A stretch of 64,000 nucleotides of DNA from Struthio camelus (Eukaryota > Chordata > Aves > Struthioniformes > Struthionidae), in assembly GCF_040807025.1 (NCBI RefSeq), contig NC_090953.1, positions 21,870,997-21,934,996 of the forward strand, read 5' to 3'. Below the pieces are notes generated by a model. It did not search any database. It worked only from the letters and a program-made list of their open reading frames with translations, and was not told where the DNA came from. The position numbers were made by a program, and so were the translations under genes. Positions 12,401 through 27,400 of this stretch are shown piece by piece (within the stretch, counting starts at the first letter, position 1; each line of letters opens with the position of its first letter).

Positions 12401-15400
12401 GACTTCAAAAGTATAGGATTCTTGGTGCAGCTATGTCTACAGCTTGGATAAGCTGCTGTCACTAAGCATGCTACTTCTGTCTTAAGAATGTAGCTTTAGT
12501 CCCGCATAGTGGCAGTTCAGGAAAGAATGTTACAAACTACCAAAACAGCAGCAACTACTTATGTACCAGAGACCCTGGAGACAAAAGGCAGAAAGAAGCT
12601 TTGCTTTACTTTCTGAAACTGCGCAGGGCTGCTGAATGTGCTGGGGACCAATTACTGTCATAGAATAACTGATAACTAGATGGCCCCACTGCAAATAACA
12701 CTTATTTCTTCCCTCTGTTTCCTCTTATACCCTTCTTCAGTGGTTTGCTTCGGTGATAGGCTAAGATTTACTGATTCATATATCCATCTATGTTGGTACA
12801 CACAAAAATGCATATTTAATTACATTATAGTATAAGTCCATGTTTCTTAGTAATCTGAACACAACGTGCTTCTTAATGAACCCAGCAAGTATATGAATAG
12901 TATTAAGGATATTCTAAAATTACTAATGCTTTCATACTTTAGAAAGATCTCAACGTATAAAAAGACCCCCTAACGTGGGATAGACTTCAGAACAATTGTC
13001 TTAAACTGTTTGCTGATTTGTAAGGCATTAATATAGGAAACAAAAAAATTCCAAAAGATACTCTTATGTTCTGAAACAGCATTATGATATCCATCATAAC
13101 AACCAACTTCTCAGAGTAGCTGAAGAGTGTTAATGATTATTATTGAAAATTACAGTGCAACATTGCAATTACCAATATTATTTTTTAACTGTATTTGGTC
13201 ACTCGAACACTATTTTATTAATCGCACAGATGATTTGCAGTGTTCCTGTAATACCCTGTGGATTACACATTGTATTTTCTGTTTAGCTTCTGCTTTAGGC
13301 AGTTTGTATTCCAGAGAACCTGTTTGTATATTGGTAGGCCACTTTTCTTCAGTATCAGCAAAGCTTATATGTTAAGCGTTAATTTTATATCAGGTACACA
13401 TGCAAAGTTACCCAGGAGGTGTATTTAACTTACTAATACATGACAGAAATCTGCCATCCCTTTTGATATAGCATGCTTATGTCCCACTAATGTCTTTGAA
13501 ATCATGCTGGGCCCTGCTTAGAGCAGGGGGCTGGATGAGGTGAGTTCCAGAGGTCCCTTCCAGCCTAAGTCATTCTGTGATTCCTCATACATATGAGCAG
13601 AGCATAAAGGACAGTGGTGATGGTGATCCATGGCAGAAGCAGCAAGAGCATGAGATGAATCCCTGCGGAGGAAAAAATCTAGCAGCAGGGAGAAGGGATG
13701 TAGAGAGGGATCAGCTTCTAGCTCTGTCACCGCCTTTGCGTGCTGTGGAAGATGACATTAAAGTGAAACTACTTAGCTTATAAAAATGAAACTGCGGTTT
13801 GAGAGTTGCATTAAGGTAACATAAAGTGTAGGCTGCTGCCAAGAAAGGGATCCCTGCTCTCAGCTGCACGTTCCTGCCTTCTCCTTTTTGGTGGAATCGG
13901 TGCTTAGGTGGTGAACCACATCAGGGAACGACCTGTGCAGAAACTCGCACGTTGCTGCATTGGTTCTCAGCCAGGTTATCTGTACGACGTGGCTTGCCAT
14001 GGGGCTGTGTGTTCAGTGATACCAGCACAAATGAAATGGTGCTACTGGGGGCAGGGAGAAACCTCTTTAGGCAACAGCCTGTATGTGATTTGGTTCTGGT
14101 TGTGCCTGCAGTTTGTTGCTTTGAGTGCTTGTGTCCCTCACAGTGGTGCTGCGGGTCAGAGGGAAGCGAGAGAAGCTTGCTATGTCCTAGCTCCTGGCTG
14201 CAAAGGTTCCTCTGAATTTGGAGTCAGGTGAGAGGACTTTCCTTGAGGGTTGGGAGAAGAGGAAGCAGGATAGAAAGCAGTTCTTAATTCCCTTCCTAGC
14301 CCTTACTCTTTCCTTAGAGAGGTCTAATATTGTGGCCACCTGCTTTCCCAAGCTTTGGACCAGCCAAATGCTAGTGGTAGTATCCTTCCTACCTCGCTCT
14401 GTCCTCCCACATACTTCACAACAGACATAAACAAATTCATGGCTTCTCTAGCTTTACACAGCTATGTGGAAAATAAATGACAATTCCTGAAACTTCAGAG
14501 CTTTTGTTCTCAAGCTTTCCATGAGGAAGTGCTATCTACACAGAGAACAAGTCTCTCAACAAAATCTGTAGTAGTATTAACCTCTGGTATCTCGAACATA
14601 CTGAGAATAATAGCACTAAAACCTGTGGACCTAACTGCAAGCTATTTTTTTTTTTTTAGATAGTTTTACCTGCTTTCTACCTGCTAAAAATTTTTTTTGA
14701 CGTTTCAGACACCCAAGAAGATTCAAACAGCTTTAGAGCCCTAACACTGAGGGGTATGTGACTGTTACAGAAAGCTTATGGAGCCAGAGGCTATCGCATC
14801 CCATGTACATACTCAAAAGAACTGTGTTACTGATGCATCAGTTCTTCTGGTGTCATCTGCTCTATTTGTGAGTTAAGGATGATTTTCATGACTGATGCAA
14901 AAACAGAAGATGTGGTATGATACAGAAGAACTTTTTTTTAATGCAGGCTGGCATGTCAGTTCACGGTATCTGATGCATAAGTGACGTTCCTGTTAAACAG
15001 GAACGTTGAATCCTGTTGGAGAAGGGAAAAGCACAAAAGCTTTCAAAAAGTATAAGGGTAAAATGTATTCTTCTCTGCTAGTGCTTTGGGCTTGGGAATG
15101 AGTTCTTTTTACTGTTGGAGAGCCTGGATTTTCAGCTGCAGTAGCACAGGATAACAGTGCTTAACCTGGCCAATAGCAAGGCTTTAGACAGGTAGAACAT
15201 CTTGGAGTGACTTGATTTTTCTTAAACACTTTACTCATTGTACAGTTTAGCTGGTAAACTTCAAATAGTACTGCAGAGGCACTGTTCTTTCAGGATAATA
15301 CAGTTTATGCTGTACTCTGGATGAGTCCACATAGCCTGAGTATCTCTCCTTCATGGAGAGATACTTAATGGGAATTGGGACTTGCTACCCTAAGAATAGC

Positions 15401-18400
15401 TGCAAGTGCTGCTGAGATCTGTGTACAACAGCTGTTTTGGCTACTGCCTTTGAAAAGTGGCAAGGCAAACCCCGTCTCATGTCTGGAAGGAAAGTCCATA
15501 GCTGGATGTGAGCGTCGTCTTTTGCAAGCTTTCTCTGGGGTACTCTTGCACAATAGTTGATGTTGACCATTTTTGCAAATGTACTCTGTAGACTTTCTAT
15601 ACTTTTCTGACATGATGATGTGAAGACCTTGAAAAGTTGAACACGGGTATGGTCTTTTCGTGGCCTTGGCTTTAACCAGGAACTTGAAGGCTGTCTAGGG
15701 TTGTGGAATGTCAGCAGCTGTGGAAATCCACAGAGCATGGGGTCAAGAAGCCAGTTTAATGTTTCTCTGTTTCTGCAGAACTAAACTTATTTTCCGGACA
15801 GCATTGCAGTGAGTGAAAGCTGTTCTGTATCTTGCAGTTAATAGGACTCGGTCAATAACGGAATGAAAGTTAGAAACAGAAATCAGTGGTAGTAACTTTG
15901 CCTAAATCGGACCCAAGACAGCACAAGGAGACTACTTGGGCTCTAGCTCAGAGCTAGGCTGGTTTTGTGTCTTGTGCAGTATCTGTGCTGCTTCTAGTGC
16001 CTCACTGGTGTGCCCTAGGAAGGGATGCAGGATGTGGAAAATCAGAGTTCCTCCCAGTTTTTTTGAAGATGTGCTCCTTTGAGAAAGGAAGCTGGAATGG
16101 ACAGACTTGTGCCCGGAGACGCCACCATTTGATTATTCTTTAATGATCTGGGGCTCTGACTGGAGTGGATGATGCAGCCAGAATAAATTATTTTTTTGCT
16201 CATGACTTTCCCCACTTGATATGGGGAAGTGAACGGGAGCCATCTTCATGACTCTTCACCTTCTGGGTTTCCCAACATGGGGGTTTTAGTATGATAACTG
16301 TGCAGGAACAAGGGGTGTCTTGAAACTTAATTCTGGTACCTGTAGATTTAAATGCTGTAGACTAGCTGAAAGTTCAGTATCAACGTGTGAAGAAACTTTA
16401 AAATATATTGCCGACTCTGCTTTGATTTAAATAAGCTTTTTTCTTTTAATAGCTTCTTCAGCAGCTGAAGCGATTAATATGTGACCTCTGCAGATTATAT
16501 AACCTTCCTCAGCATCCGGATGTTGAAATGTTAGATCAGCCATTGCCAGCTGGACAGGTAAATTAAAAAGCTGTGGATACCTGCTTATGGAAATAAAGTC
16601 CTATTCAAGTCTTAACAAATTAGATGGTGATAAAGATTAAAATTTGTGTAAGCCAGTACTGAGATATGAAGTGCTGTTGTTCTGTAATAGGTCCTTGATC
16701 TGTTGCAGAATCCATTTAATAATGATAGGATATTGCATGATTTCCTTTAAAGTTTGTTTTTTTCATTGAAAGGGGTGTTTGTGTGTGTATATGTATGTGT
16801 GTATACACATATATATGTGTATATGTGTGCGTGCATATATATATATATAAATAAATAATCAATGCTGTCACTTTAATTCTCACCTAAACTCTGCTCAGGT
16901 TGACTGCTGTGCATTCTTGGTGCTTCCCAAATTCCCCAAATGCATTTGTGGTTAAATATTCCATGTTTCTTCTAGAAGAGTATGCATTTTACAGGGTGCA
17001 CTTGGATGAACCTATTATCAGTGTTTTCCTCTTTTTCACTCCCTTGTAAAGACATGGAATAGCAAGACCATATGCTTCTTTGGGTAGGGGATATCTGTTT
17101 GAGGTGCCTTATATGCTCTTCGTACACTTGTTAAATTAAAAGCTGTGAAGGGCTGTTAAATGTTCTGGTTAACTGAAGTGTTTTGTGTTGTGTTGAAAGC
17201 CAAACTGGTAGCTGACAGTCAGCATGTTTTTATTTGTAATAGGATTATGGTACTTACTTTTACTTGCACATGTTAAGATGACATGATTTCTAAACTCTAG
17301 TGTAGCAGATGGTTTTCCTGTGGTGACAGTAATACAGTAATGACAAATAACTTAATTTTGGTCATGTGCCAAACTAATCCTATAGCTTTTCTGCCTCAGC
17401 CACTCCCCCCCCCCCCCCATGTAGCAGTGCAACTGTAAGGCAATAGGCCTGTAGCATTAGGAAGTAGCTTTGCTGAAGAGTCTTACTTATGCTCTGAAAT
17501 CAAAAGCAAACTCAAGGAAGGGTATCTTAGCCAGAAGCCTCAGATAACTTGCAAGTTAGAGGGATCTTTGGTCTGACTTAAGGGCAGTCTAATTCCCTGC
17601 CTTGTCCACAGCAATGGCATCCCTTACCTGCCACAGGAGGCATAGTAGCAGAGGACAAGCATATCGTAATGCTTCTGAGTACTTCTGCAGCTCAGACTTC
17701 CTGAACTTGAAGTTGTATTCTGAAATGGAAAGTTAGGGAAAATGGGCTCAATGTATTCTGATATTTCATCAAATAATGTAATAAGTATGGTTATGAAAGT
17801 TAGTAGTTGCATAATAGTTCTAGGTAGTTGAGCCAAAGATCCATTAATTTTCAGAGATCCAAATATGAATAGGGATTCTATTCGGAGCTATGATCTGGTT
17901 TCATGAATCATGAGTTACAACCCGCTTAACTTGTTCATTGCATTTGTCACTGTGACTCAAAAGAGGATATCGTTAGCTGATTCTTTAAGTTTCTGCTTAG
18001 ATCTTAATATGAAATTAATCGTGGCGTTCTGTTTACCTTAGCTTCGTGCTAAAATCTCTTCGCGCTCTCACTCCAGGAAAACATCTTTGTGTATGGTCCT
18101 TCATGTTAAACTTCAGTCCTTTGCAGACTTTGAGAAATGTAACTTTTCATATGTACTGCTTACTCTTTGATAGTAGACTTCCTCCTTTTGAAGGAAAGGA
18201 GTGCAGAGACAATTCATGCAGAAACCTCAATTGTTGTATTGCAGAATGGAACAACAGAAGAAGTTACATCAGAGGAGGAAGAAGAAGAAGATATGGGTGA
18301 AGTATGTGTATATATGAGAATTTATTATTCTAATGCAGCAGAATGCTAGCCTTTTGCTCTGTGGTTGCTGACTGATTATTAAGCCAAAGTGTAAAATGCA

Positions 18401-21400
18401 ATTACCCCAAACAGCAACAGAAGAAGTGGGAAAACTTGGATTTCTACCTTAATGTCACCTTTCTTTTCAGCCACCAAAACTTGTGAAATATTTTTCTTAA
18501 ACCTAGGTGTCAGTATGCAGGCTACTTGAATATAGAGCCTTGGACATCTGTTTGTGGTTTAAGTTGAACAATGTGTAACGTTGTGTGCTGAATCAGTAGG
18601 CTTGCATTGTAAACTCCTATTTCAAGCAGCATACGACCTGACTTTGCAGTTGAAAGTGCCTCCCGGACTGAGACAGACTGGTTGAGAATAAATTAGTTTG
18701 ATTTATTAAACAGCTGAACTTTATCTATAATATGTTGAAGGAAATAAGAGGGTATCTGCAGCTGACAGGCTAAACTATAGGGCTTATGTCAGTGTCTGGC
18801 AACATGGTACTCCTTTTAACGAGCTCTTGGCTGTATGAGAGCTACCCCCTTTAATTACTTCTACAACCTACTAGAATAGGTACCAGAAATGCTTGCTTTT
18901 TATATAAATAGCTTTAGTATATAAGAATTGTTCTCACTAGTGCAAGTTAACGTTTTTAGTAAATAAAAAGTATGTAGAAAGAATGAAGAACTCCTCCTTT
19001 TCGGAACAGGAGGAGTATAGGCCTTCCTTCAGATGCAGTGGAATGAGTCTAAAGCAGCTTCCCTTAGACTATATTTAGCCCAGACCACGTTTATTAGAGG
19101 CAATGTTTCTATAAAGGTGGCGTGAGCACTTCCCCACCCTGCTGCCACGAGACTTTTTTTTGCTTGCTGACTTTTAAGTGTCCTTTTACACTCTGTTCAG
19201 ATAACAACAGACAATTTTTCTTCTGAAGTTGCTTATAACCAGTCAAGCAGCTCTTTGGCACTCTAGTCCAATTTTTGATCTAGTCCAATTTCTAAATAAA
19301 AAAGTAGTTTAGGGTTCCTAGGGCTGTGTCACTGCTTTGAGAAACAGGTATGTTAAAATACTGTCTAAAACCTCTTACAGTTGGGGGAAAGGAGGCTGTC
19401 AAATGCACCAAATAGATGTTTTATACCGTGCAAGACATCCTTGAATTTGCATTTATGGCCAAATTTTCCTGCCATGCAAACAGATGGGAGTAGAGTAGCC
19501 TCAGGTGTGGTGGAACACTCTGCACACTGGAGTGTATCTGATGGTTGTGTACCTGTGGTCTGCTGGTGTGGCTGTTGTAGTGCCTCGTTTTGCATCTTTC
19601 CCTCCCCTCCGTAAGTAGCACTTGTATCACCTTAAATGCAGGTAGTTGTCGTAACTTCACAGTGCTCCCCTGCAATAGGATCACCCCTGTCTCAGAATAC
19701 ACAAAGGACAGAAGACTTTCCGGTGTCTTAGCCTAGACCTCAGAATTGAAATCTGGCTTCATGATGTGCTCCAGATACTCGGCCAAATAATTTTGTCTCT
19801 TATCTTAATTTCAATCCTGTTGCACATAATCTTCAGCTGAAATGTTAACCTTGAATGAAATGTGTGGCACTTCCTACTATTAAACTATCTTGGAAGGTTG
19901 CTGTAGCCCTGCCGGGTATGTTAATAAATGTATTTGTCAGAATTATAGCTAGGATTCTAATAGGAACAGAAAGTCTGCTTTTACACAAACTCAGGGCATC
20001 CCTTGTATTTCAGGCTTCTCAAGCCCTGTTCAAAATGCCTTAACTTCCTGTTTATTACCTACTTCAATGGGCTAATTCACTACAATCTTCCCTTCTCACA
20101 GAGGTTTTATTCTTCTTGTTTCTGACCACAAGTATCATGAATCTGGGTCTCATCTGTATTGTAAAGGCTCCTTACATTTGCACTGAATACCTCTGACTGA
20201 GAGGGTGAAAGCAGAACAAAATAGAAATGGCCTCCAACAATCGCTAATACCTAATGCTTTGGTGGTATGGTGACTGTGTCCCTAAATGCCCTTAGAAGAG
20301 AGCTTTCTAAGCAAAGAACGTAGTTGAATTGTTTACAGTGAATTTTGGTCTGTCCTGTAGGACATTGAAGATCTGGATCACTATGATATGAAGGAGGAGG
20401 AACCAGTTGATGGGAAGAAGTCTGAGGATGAAGGCATTGAAAAAGAGAACCTTGCAATCTTAGAGAAAATCAGAAAAAATCAAAGGCAAGATCACTTAAA
20501 TGTGAGTTAATGTTAACATTTTTTCTTTGCGGTACTTTTGGCCTTAAGATAGGAATGACTTGCAGCAAATAAAGCCTACTGCTATACATACAAACACAAG
20601 TCAACCTATACCTGTCATCCAGCATTATATAGGACGAAAGTGTCAAGCTATGGGACAAATAGCTCTTTCTGGAGAAATTTCACTAGGCCAGCTAAAACTC
20701 CCAAGATTCATCAGTAACCAGACTAATTGTGCAAAATCTTTGGCAAAGGATGCTAGTTGCCAGGTCACATCCCACAGAGGTATAGTAACTAAGCACTCTT
20801 TCTTCTAACCTGGGAGAATGCTAGCTTGTCTTCTCTTGCCTAATACCTGTGTTACAGACAATAGTCCTCCCCGCAAAACTGACAGAAAGCATCTAGGTTG
20901 TAAGTATGTCTGTTCTTGTTTTATCTTGCTCACTTTTGCTAAAATAGTAAATAGCTGCATATACATGGACTGGAGTATTAGAAGTGGTAGGTGACTTTAC
21001 ATGTTTTGTAAATCCAGGAATTTGTGCTTTAAAACTGTTTCTATACATGAGTTTTATTCCAGTAATTTCTAGGCCCCTCTGAAATTACTGAAGTTTTTTT
21101 TTGCCAAACGTAAAGCAAGGGGCTTTCATCCCTCTGCAGCTTTGCTATCACAGTTTTCAGAGTATTCCTGTCGGCAGGCAGTTGCAGAAACAAGAAATTT
21201 CTGTATGGCGGTGTCCTGGGGACATCTGTTTTCATTTCCTGTATTAAAATACAACTGTAAACAGTGAGTCCATGGCTTCTGTTCTCCAGCTTTGTTAGTT
21301 TCCCTTCTTACACTTTATGATTTTTCCAGTAAATCCTTTTAGCTAAACTCTATTTGAAAGATTATTTCAGGTTCAAGAGAATTGCTGTTGTAAACCTCTG

Positions 21401-24400
21401 TGTTTAGTGGCAACCAAGTTATTCTGCTTTTAACAGTGGAGGCGCTCCTGGTAGCCTTTTCTCTAAATTTTTATCATAACTAATTTCCTTAATCTAGCAC
21501 CATCTTAACTATTTCTTGTCGTGATTCCTGGCCCTAGGTAACTTGATCTAGTTTAGAAATTTTTTTCTTTAAGATGGAGAAGAAATTCCGTTTGTAGCCA
21601 TCTGCTTTGAAAAGGAAATAAACAAATCTGTCGGAGTCTTTCAACTACAAGTCTCCTCCTCCTGCCCCAGTGCTAGTCTAATATAACTTGAGTGCAAACT
21701 TTGCAAGAAACCTATGTTTTGCTGAAATAGGCTGAATGAGATAGGTGGCTACAGGAGATTACTCTGATTTCCATATTTGCCTTTTAGGTTGTTTGAAAAA
21801 AGTGTACAGTAATGGTCACCCCTTCAAAAAAAGCTATAGCTCATCAGCAATTCAGTATTGAAAAGCAGATAAGCATAAGCAAATTGCTTTTGTGATATAG
21901 AGTTGTTTTAAGGCGTGATTGACCATACACAGAGGTTACTTTTTTAACTTAAGTGTTTGCTCAGAGTTTGAGAAGAGATGCCTATTGAGATTGTATATTT
22001 TTCTGTGTTTATAACCCAGACCTAATGGCTAAGACTTCTTAATCATGAAACAAAATAAAATCTCTTGCAGCTTGAAAGCCATGGTCTGCTTACTGCCATC
22101 TAAAAATTCAGTAGAACTGAAAAAGCTTTTTGTAATGTCAGCATCGTTCTTTGGTATTGAAAGCCTCTTAAAACTGCACATTTTCTCTCCCTCTCTGTTC
22201 TTTCCTACTTGGTAAACATTGGCTTTTCTTTTGCTTTTTCCCCTCTGCGTCTAGCAGAGCTGAAATGAACACTGCTGGTTTTTGTTTGACAACAGCAGAT
22301 TCAACTTACATAATAGCTGTTTCTCATGCCAAGACACTCTCGTTGATGCTGGAGCATAAACAAGGTCAGCTGAGTACAGGGAACAGGGTATTCAACTGCT
22401 GCTGAGGAACCGTGGTATTTTTGTGGGTCACCAGAAATAGCTGCTCTGGTTAAATAATTTCTCAAAGGACTTGTGAGGATTTAGTCTTTAGTACTTGAGT
22501 GTTGAAAGCTATAGCTGCGCTACTGACCCAGTAAAGAATGAACCTAGTAACACTTAAATGTACCCTTATGCTGCCAAAACATGTGACTCTCAACAGAAAA
22601 CCGTCTCTGTTACAGCAGTAGGCTGCTCAGTATCCGAAGATAAAGCAAAGTTTAAGTCTGTTCCTTGACTCTGGGTTTCCTGAAAGGATCACATCGGTGT
22701 GACAAACTGAAGTGCAATATATAAACATCCTCAGGTTTTCACACACATCACAGCTCTTTGGTATGCTTTTGTTTCCTCAGCAGAGGGAAGTAAAACAAAG
22801 ACATATCACTTGCATGCTTGCTGTTGAAAGAGGGAAGTCTAGTGCAGGGCTTCAACTAATGCTAAATGCAACCAGACTTCAATTTCTCTGTATTCTTTGG
22901 CCCTAGTCTGTGGGTCATCCTTTCTCTCCTCGGTGGAAATGTGGCTTGAAGAGGCTGACCATGTTAAAGATCTAACACAAGAAAAGAGTGCATGCAGTCC
23001 CCTTTTTGCATACACTAGCAGGCTGAGGACATTTTTCTGCTGCTCAAGTTCTTACTCATAGGAGTTTTTACATATTTCTTTTTTCTTACAAGAACAAAAA
23101 AGCATTTAGTAACCTCATGAACGAGTTTTCTTCCTTGGCAGTATCCCTAATCCTTTTCTCCTTAGTAGCATCAGGAAATAACCTTAAATTTGGCTTCCAG
23201 TACAACATACAACTTGGAGGAAGAATTAATCCTCCTCTTGACGTTGTGATAACTTTATAGAACCACTTGCTTACTGGGACTAAAGGTATTTGAACTTGAA
23301 TCAATAACTCCAAATATTTACCAACTTAGTGCTGCTTGCTTTTCAGAGATCTCTCCCCATTTATTCATTTTAGAGATTAATGGCTTTCTTATTTAGATAA
23401 TGCTATTAGCTTTTCCATTTCCTTCTGAGGAGTTTATGCACTTTCCTTCAGGACTCCCAAATGTCTCTGCTTTCATCTTTAGATTTTTATGACGTTTAAG
23501 GTGTCACTTGCACTTTTCTGTCTCATCCTTGCAGTAAGTATGATTCTACTTTAACTTCCAGGAATGAATGCCCTTCTGCACAAATACTGAAAATGTTAAA
23601 TGACCATAGAGGTAGCTTGTCTTCCTTATAGCTCTCTTTGGATCACTTCAGATTTTTTGCTTGGGATTCTTTATTTTTGTTTTGGCAGATAACTTTTCAA
23701 TAGTTCAGCTGCATATCCAAACATTTGAGTGAGGTGATTTACTGCAGTGTTTTGAGATGTGAAGTATTTTTCTGATCTGATAGATAGCAGACAGTATCCA
23801 GTATATGGATTTAAAACCATTTCAGTCTTCTCTGAGCTGCACTTCCTACCTCAAGATAGCCTATTTAAGGAGCAGACCGTGGTTGTGGTGTGGGTGGTGA
23901 AAGGAGTAAAAAAGAATCTCCAAAAGGAGAAAGCTGGAAGTGTAAAAACCTGAGGCTGGAAAGTGTCAAGCTATTTCCAGATCTCTGGAGACTTAGTGTA
24001 GCAGATAACTTAAGCAGCGGCACCTGCTGTGGTGATTTCTGCATGTTTAGGTATGCCTTACTGACTTGTGAATGCAGAAGCTCAACTCTTAAACAACTTC
24101 TAAGACAACTAAGCCTTAATTGTGCTATAAAGTATTTTACTCATGTAAATTTTAGTGTTTACACTAAGATACAAATCTAAGGATAAACACTTCTGAAGAG
24201 TATAATGCCTATACTAACTCGGATCAAAAGTTTTCTGTTTCTGACAGTGGCAAAAGCAGATCCTAGAGGGGAAGATTTGGGAACAGGACAACCCTGTAGT
24301 GAGGTATCTCATAAGTGTTTTTACAGTCCAGCGAAGTGTGGCTCTGGGACTTCCTGAGCCAAATGTTGTTTATTTGCAGCGCTCACAAGTGGAGTGTTGT

Positions 24401-27400
24401 CCATAGGAACGTTTACCTCCTGTAGCAAGGACTTCCCCAGCTGACTAGTGCATTGTTCTGAGGAGCCACCGCTTTCGCAGTATGTGCAAACATACTTTGT
24501 GTGAGACTCTTTGTGTGGCTCTTTGTGCCCGCTTGATTACCTCATAGAAAAATGTCTTGGAGCTTGGGTGGCAGCTCTTTGGGTGGCAGCACTTCAGCTT
24601 ACAGATCAAGTGACCATACTGTTCTGTACTTGCCTCTTGGCATCAACCTCACATGACAGATACCTCTCATGTCCCATGATTGACTGGTTTTGTTTCTAAG
24701 CCAACTCTGGTTATAAATCTTAATCCCATAACTAGAGAAATGGGAGCTTTATCTTTCCTGGAGGGGAAAGTCCCACTCTTCCAGAAAAATGCTCTGTTAC
24801 TTGTATCTGAATTCAGTCTTTGAGATTATAACTTGCGTCTAGAGGGTTCTTGAAAGTTAATGTTTTTAATTTTGGTACCAGTACAGATAAAACTGAACTC
24901 CCTGCCCTACTGTATCATGCTGTGTTATGATCCAAATAGTACTCTCTTCTAAACAGCGCTTTAGCCATAAAATACAGAAGTCATGCCATAACGGAGACTG
25001 TTTCAAAGGTTTGGGGTTTAGCGTTAATGCTAACTGGTACGATGGTTAATCTCACTATGCTCCCCCTTTAACTTCCTCCAAGGGGAGTTAAGAGCATGTA
25101 AATTTAGCTCCTGTGCTTAATTTCTTAGGTTAAGCTTTTTAGTGGAGTAGCTATCCTCTGTCTTGATCAGAGATTAATGGTTTGTAGTCTATGGGCTGTG
25201 GCTTCTTTAAACAAAGTTAGACTCGCTCCTTTAATAGTGTAGGGGTGGACACCCCAATTACAAACTCCTAGGAAGCCAGTAGATTGAAAAAAGGGCAAAA
25301 GCACTGTTAAGACGAAGTCTACTGAGGCTAGTCTAGACATGCTTAAACTAACCTTATTTTTTAAAACACCACTTTATCAGAAGTTATAATGGCACTCAGG
25401 AGTGTGTGGGTGTAGTGTGTGGGGTTCCCTCCTCCCCCCCGATTACTGCGGCACAGAAGATTAAAATTTTTATATACCTATGTGCTCTTGCAACATTAAA
25501 TACAGAAATGCAGTAATATGATTGAAATAAAGGTGGCGTAAGGAAACTAGATCTCTGTGGCTGACTTTGAGAATCTAAGTTATTTTATAAATTGCCTACA
25601 TTTAAAAGTTGATACTCAGTGGAAAAATAAAAGGAAACCGCTTCTTTCAGTAAGCATTGCAGTAGATAAGGCAAGGATATGGCACAGCTCTGTACAGAAC
25701 AAAGCCAAAATCTTCACAGCTCTATATGAAGCTATACTCCTCTGGACTCAATACGTTGGCAATGATCTCATAACCTTAACCCTCACAGCACGGGCCTGAA
25801 AGAGTACAGCCGTTTTCCAGAGAACGGTGGCCAGTAACTACTGCACTGTGTTAACTCTAATGCTTCTTTTTTTCAGCTGATGTTCAGTTAGTGTGTATAA
25901 ATGGTGCTGATCTGTAAATAACGTGTACAAACCACTGGTTTGGTGTCTTTTTTTTTCCTGACAGTTTATTCACTTACTGTTAAGAGATCCTTTTTTGCCT
26001 GTTTCTGCTGTCTAGAAAGGTGCTTCAGTAAACTGAGAAATGATTTCTCTGGAGCCCTGCCTTTAGTTTTCGTATATCTCACGAAAGGAGCTGCCACTTA
26101 TCTGCATGCTTAATTACAGAGTTCATTTTCTCTACATATCTGATGAGAAAACCTAGTGGAATTTCAGAAATCTGCATAATTGAATCCAGTGGATTATGGA
26201 AATGAATAGCCAAAAACAATAGCCTACAGATTATACTGTGAAGTTCAGTAGTATAATATAATAATCCTTAACATAGAAGACCAAGGCATATGTGGAGGCT
26301 TTTGCATCAAGTAACTATTGTTGATACTTAATCTTTGTTAATAAACAACTTGATCCTAAAATTAAGACCTTGTAGAATATGTACTAGCATTGCTGACCTC
26401 AGGCATACAGGGCTGACATACCAGTCTCTCGCAAACTTGTCCAAAAAGGAGTTGTTTATGGATATTAGTAGTTCATCTAAAAGGAAACTAAACAAATTCG
26501 TTCAAGTTTTAGATAGAGTAGAAAAACAGACTTATAAACTAATCATTTCAGATTTTATATAGAGAGATTGAGCATAGCTTTATTCTAGTCTTCCATTTTT
26601 AAATGAAACCACACTTATGAGCCAGGCGCATTAGCGTATATTCTGGTGGGAATGACTGAAGTCCAGGCAACAGCAGAGAACTGCATGGGTCTGATGGAGT
26701 AATCCTCCTCTGGGAGACTGACTGCCAGTGAAAGCCAAGAAAAAATGAATGTTAATGTTGCCCAGGGTTGGAGCTGAGGGTAAGAGCTTGCTTTCTTTAT
26801 TTGGAGTCTTTTTTAATACATATATAGATTTATATATATATATATAAAAATCTGGTGAAGTTAACTTTTGACTCGGCCTCTTCCAAAAATCTTGGAGGTA
26901 ATGTGGTATTTCAGATGTAAAATGTAAGCAGGGTAATTGTGTAAAATCTGAGGTTTAGTGTTATGACCTTTCCTGCTAGCTTTTCTATTGATTTAGAGAT
27001 AGTTAAGTAGGTACTTACAGTCATCATGTTATTCTGAATGAATAATTTAGTCTAGTAAGAGACAGAACTACAGGGCTCACCTCAAAACTCAGAAAACTAA
27101 GGCAAAATAGTTAATGCCAAGGTCACAGAATTGTCACTGGGGAGGTGTGTAGAATACAGTCCAGCAGTTGCAGATGTGAGTACACATCAGTTACTTGATA
27201 ACTGCTGCGTGTGTTAGTTGGTCAGTAACTGGTATGTTATAGTGCCGGTCTTAGTTTAAATGCATGTGACTTAAAGGTGGTCTTGTTCGTGTTTTTTTTT
27301 TTTTTTTCTTTAGCGCTGTTACTTCCTCAGACTGAAATACTAGGGTCAGAAATTGCGTGCTCAGATTTCTCAGTCAGTCAGAGACGTTAAGAAATACAGA

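Larger units (their letters stand above)
16558..18244 (+). other. UBE2Q2: UBE2Q2 intron 3
   Basis: A 1.7 kb intron holding a TG/TA microsatellite (16776-16856) and a run of 14 C (17405-17418). Nothing else is recognised. Confidence 0.9.

Noticed and set aside
12659-12680. CATAGAATAACTGATAACTA resembles the inverted octamer end of CR1.
   Set aside because: Only one partial octamer is present and the adjoining conserved block is missing.
13908-14430. Cluster of short open frames on the plus strand in UBE2Q2 intron 2.
   Set aside because: They overlap in different frames, use non-ATG starts, lack splice context and resemble no protein I know.
18297-18302. Alternative donor GTGAAG for UBE2Q2 exon 4, five bases before the chosen one.
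   Set aside because: It would shift the frame into exon 5 and give an immediate stop. The donor at 18302 (GTATGT) preserves the conserved MGEDIEDLD junction.
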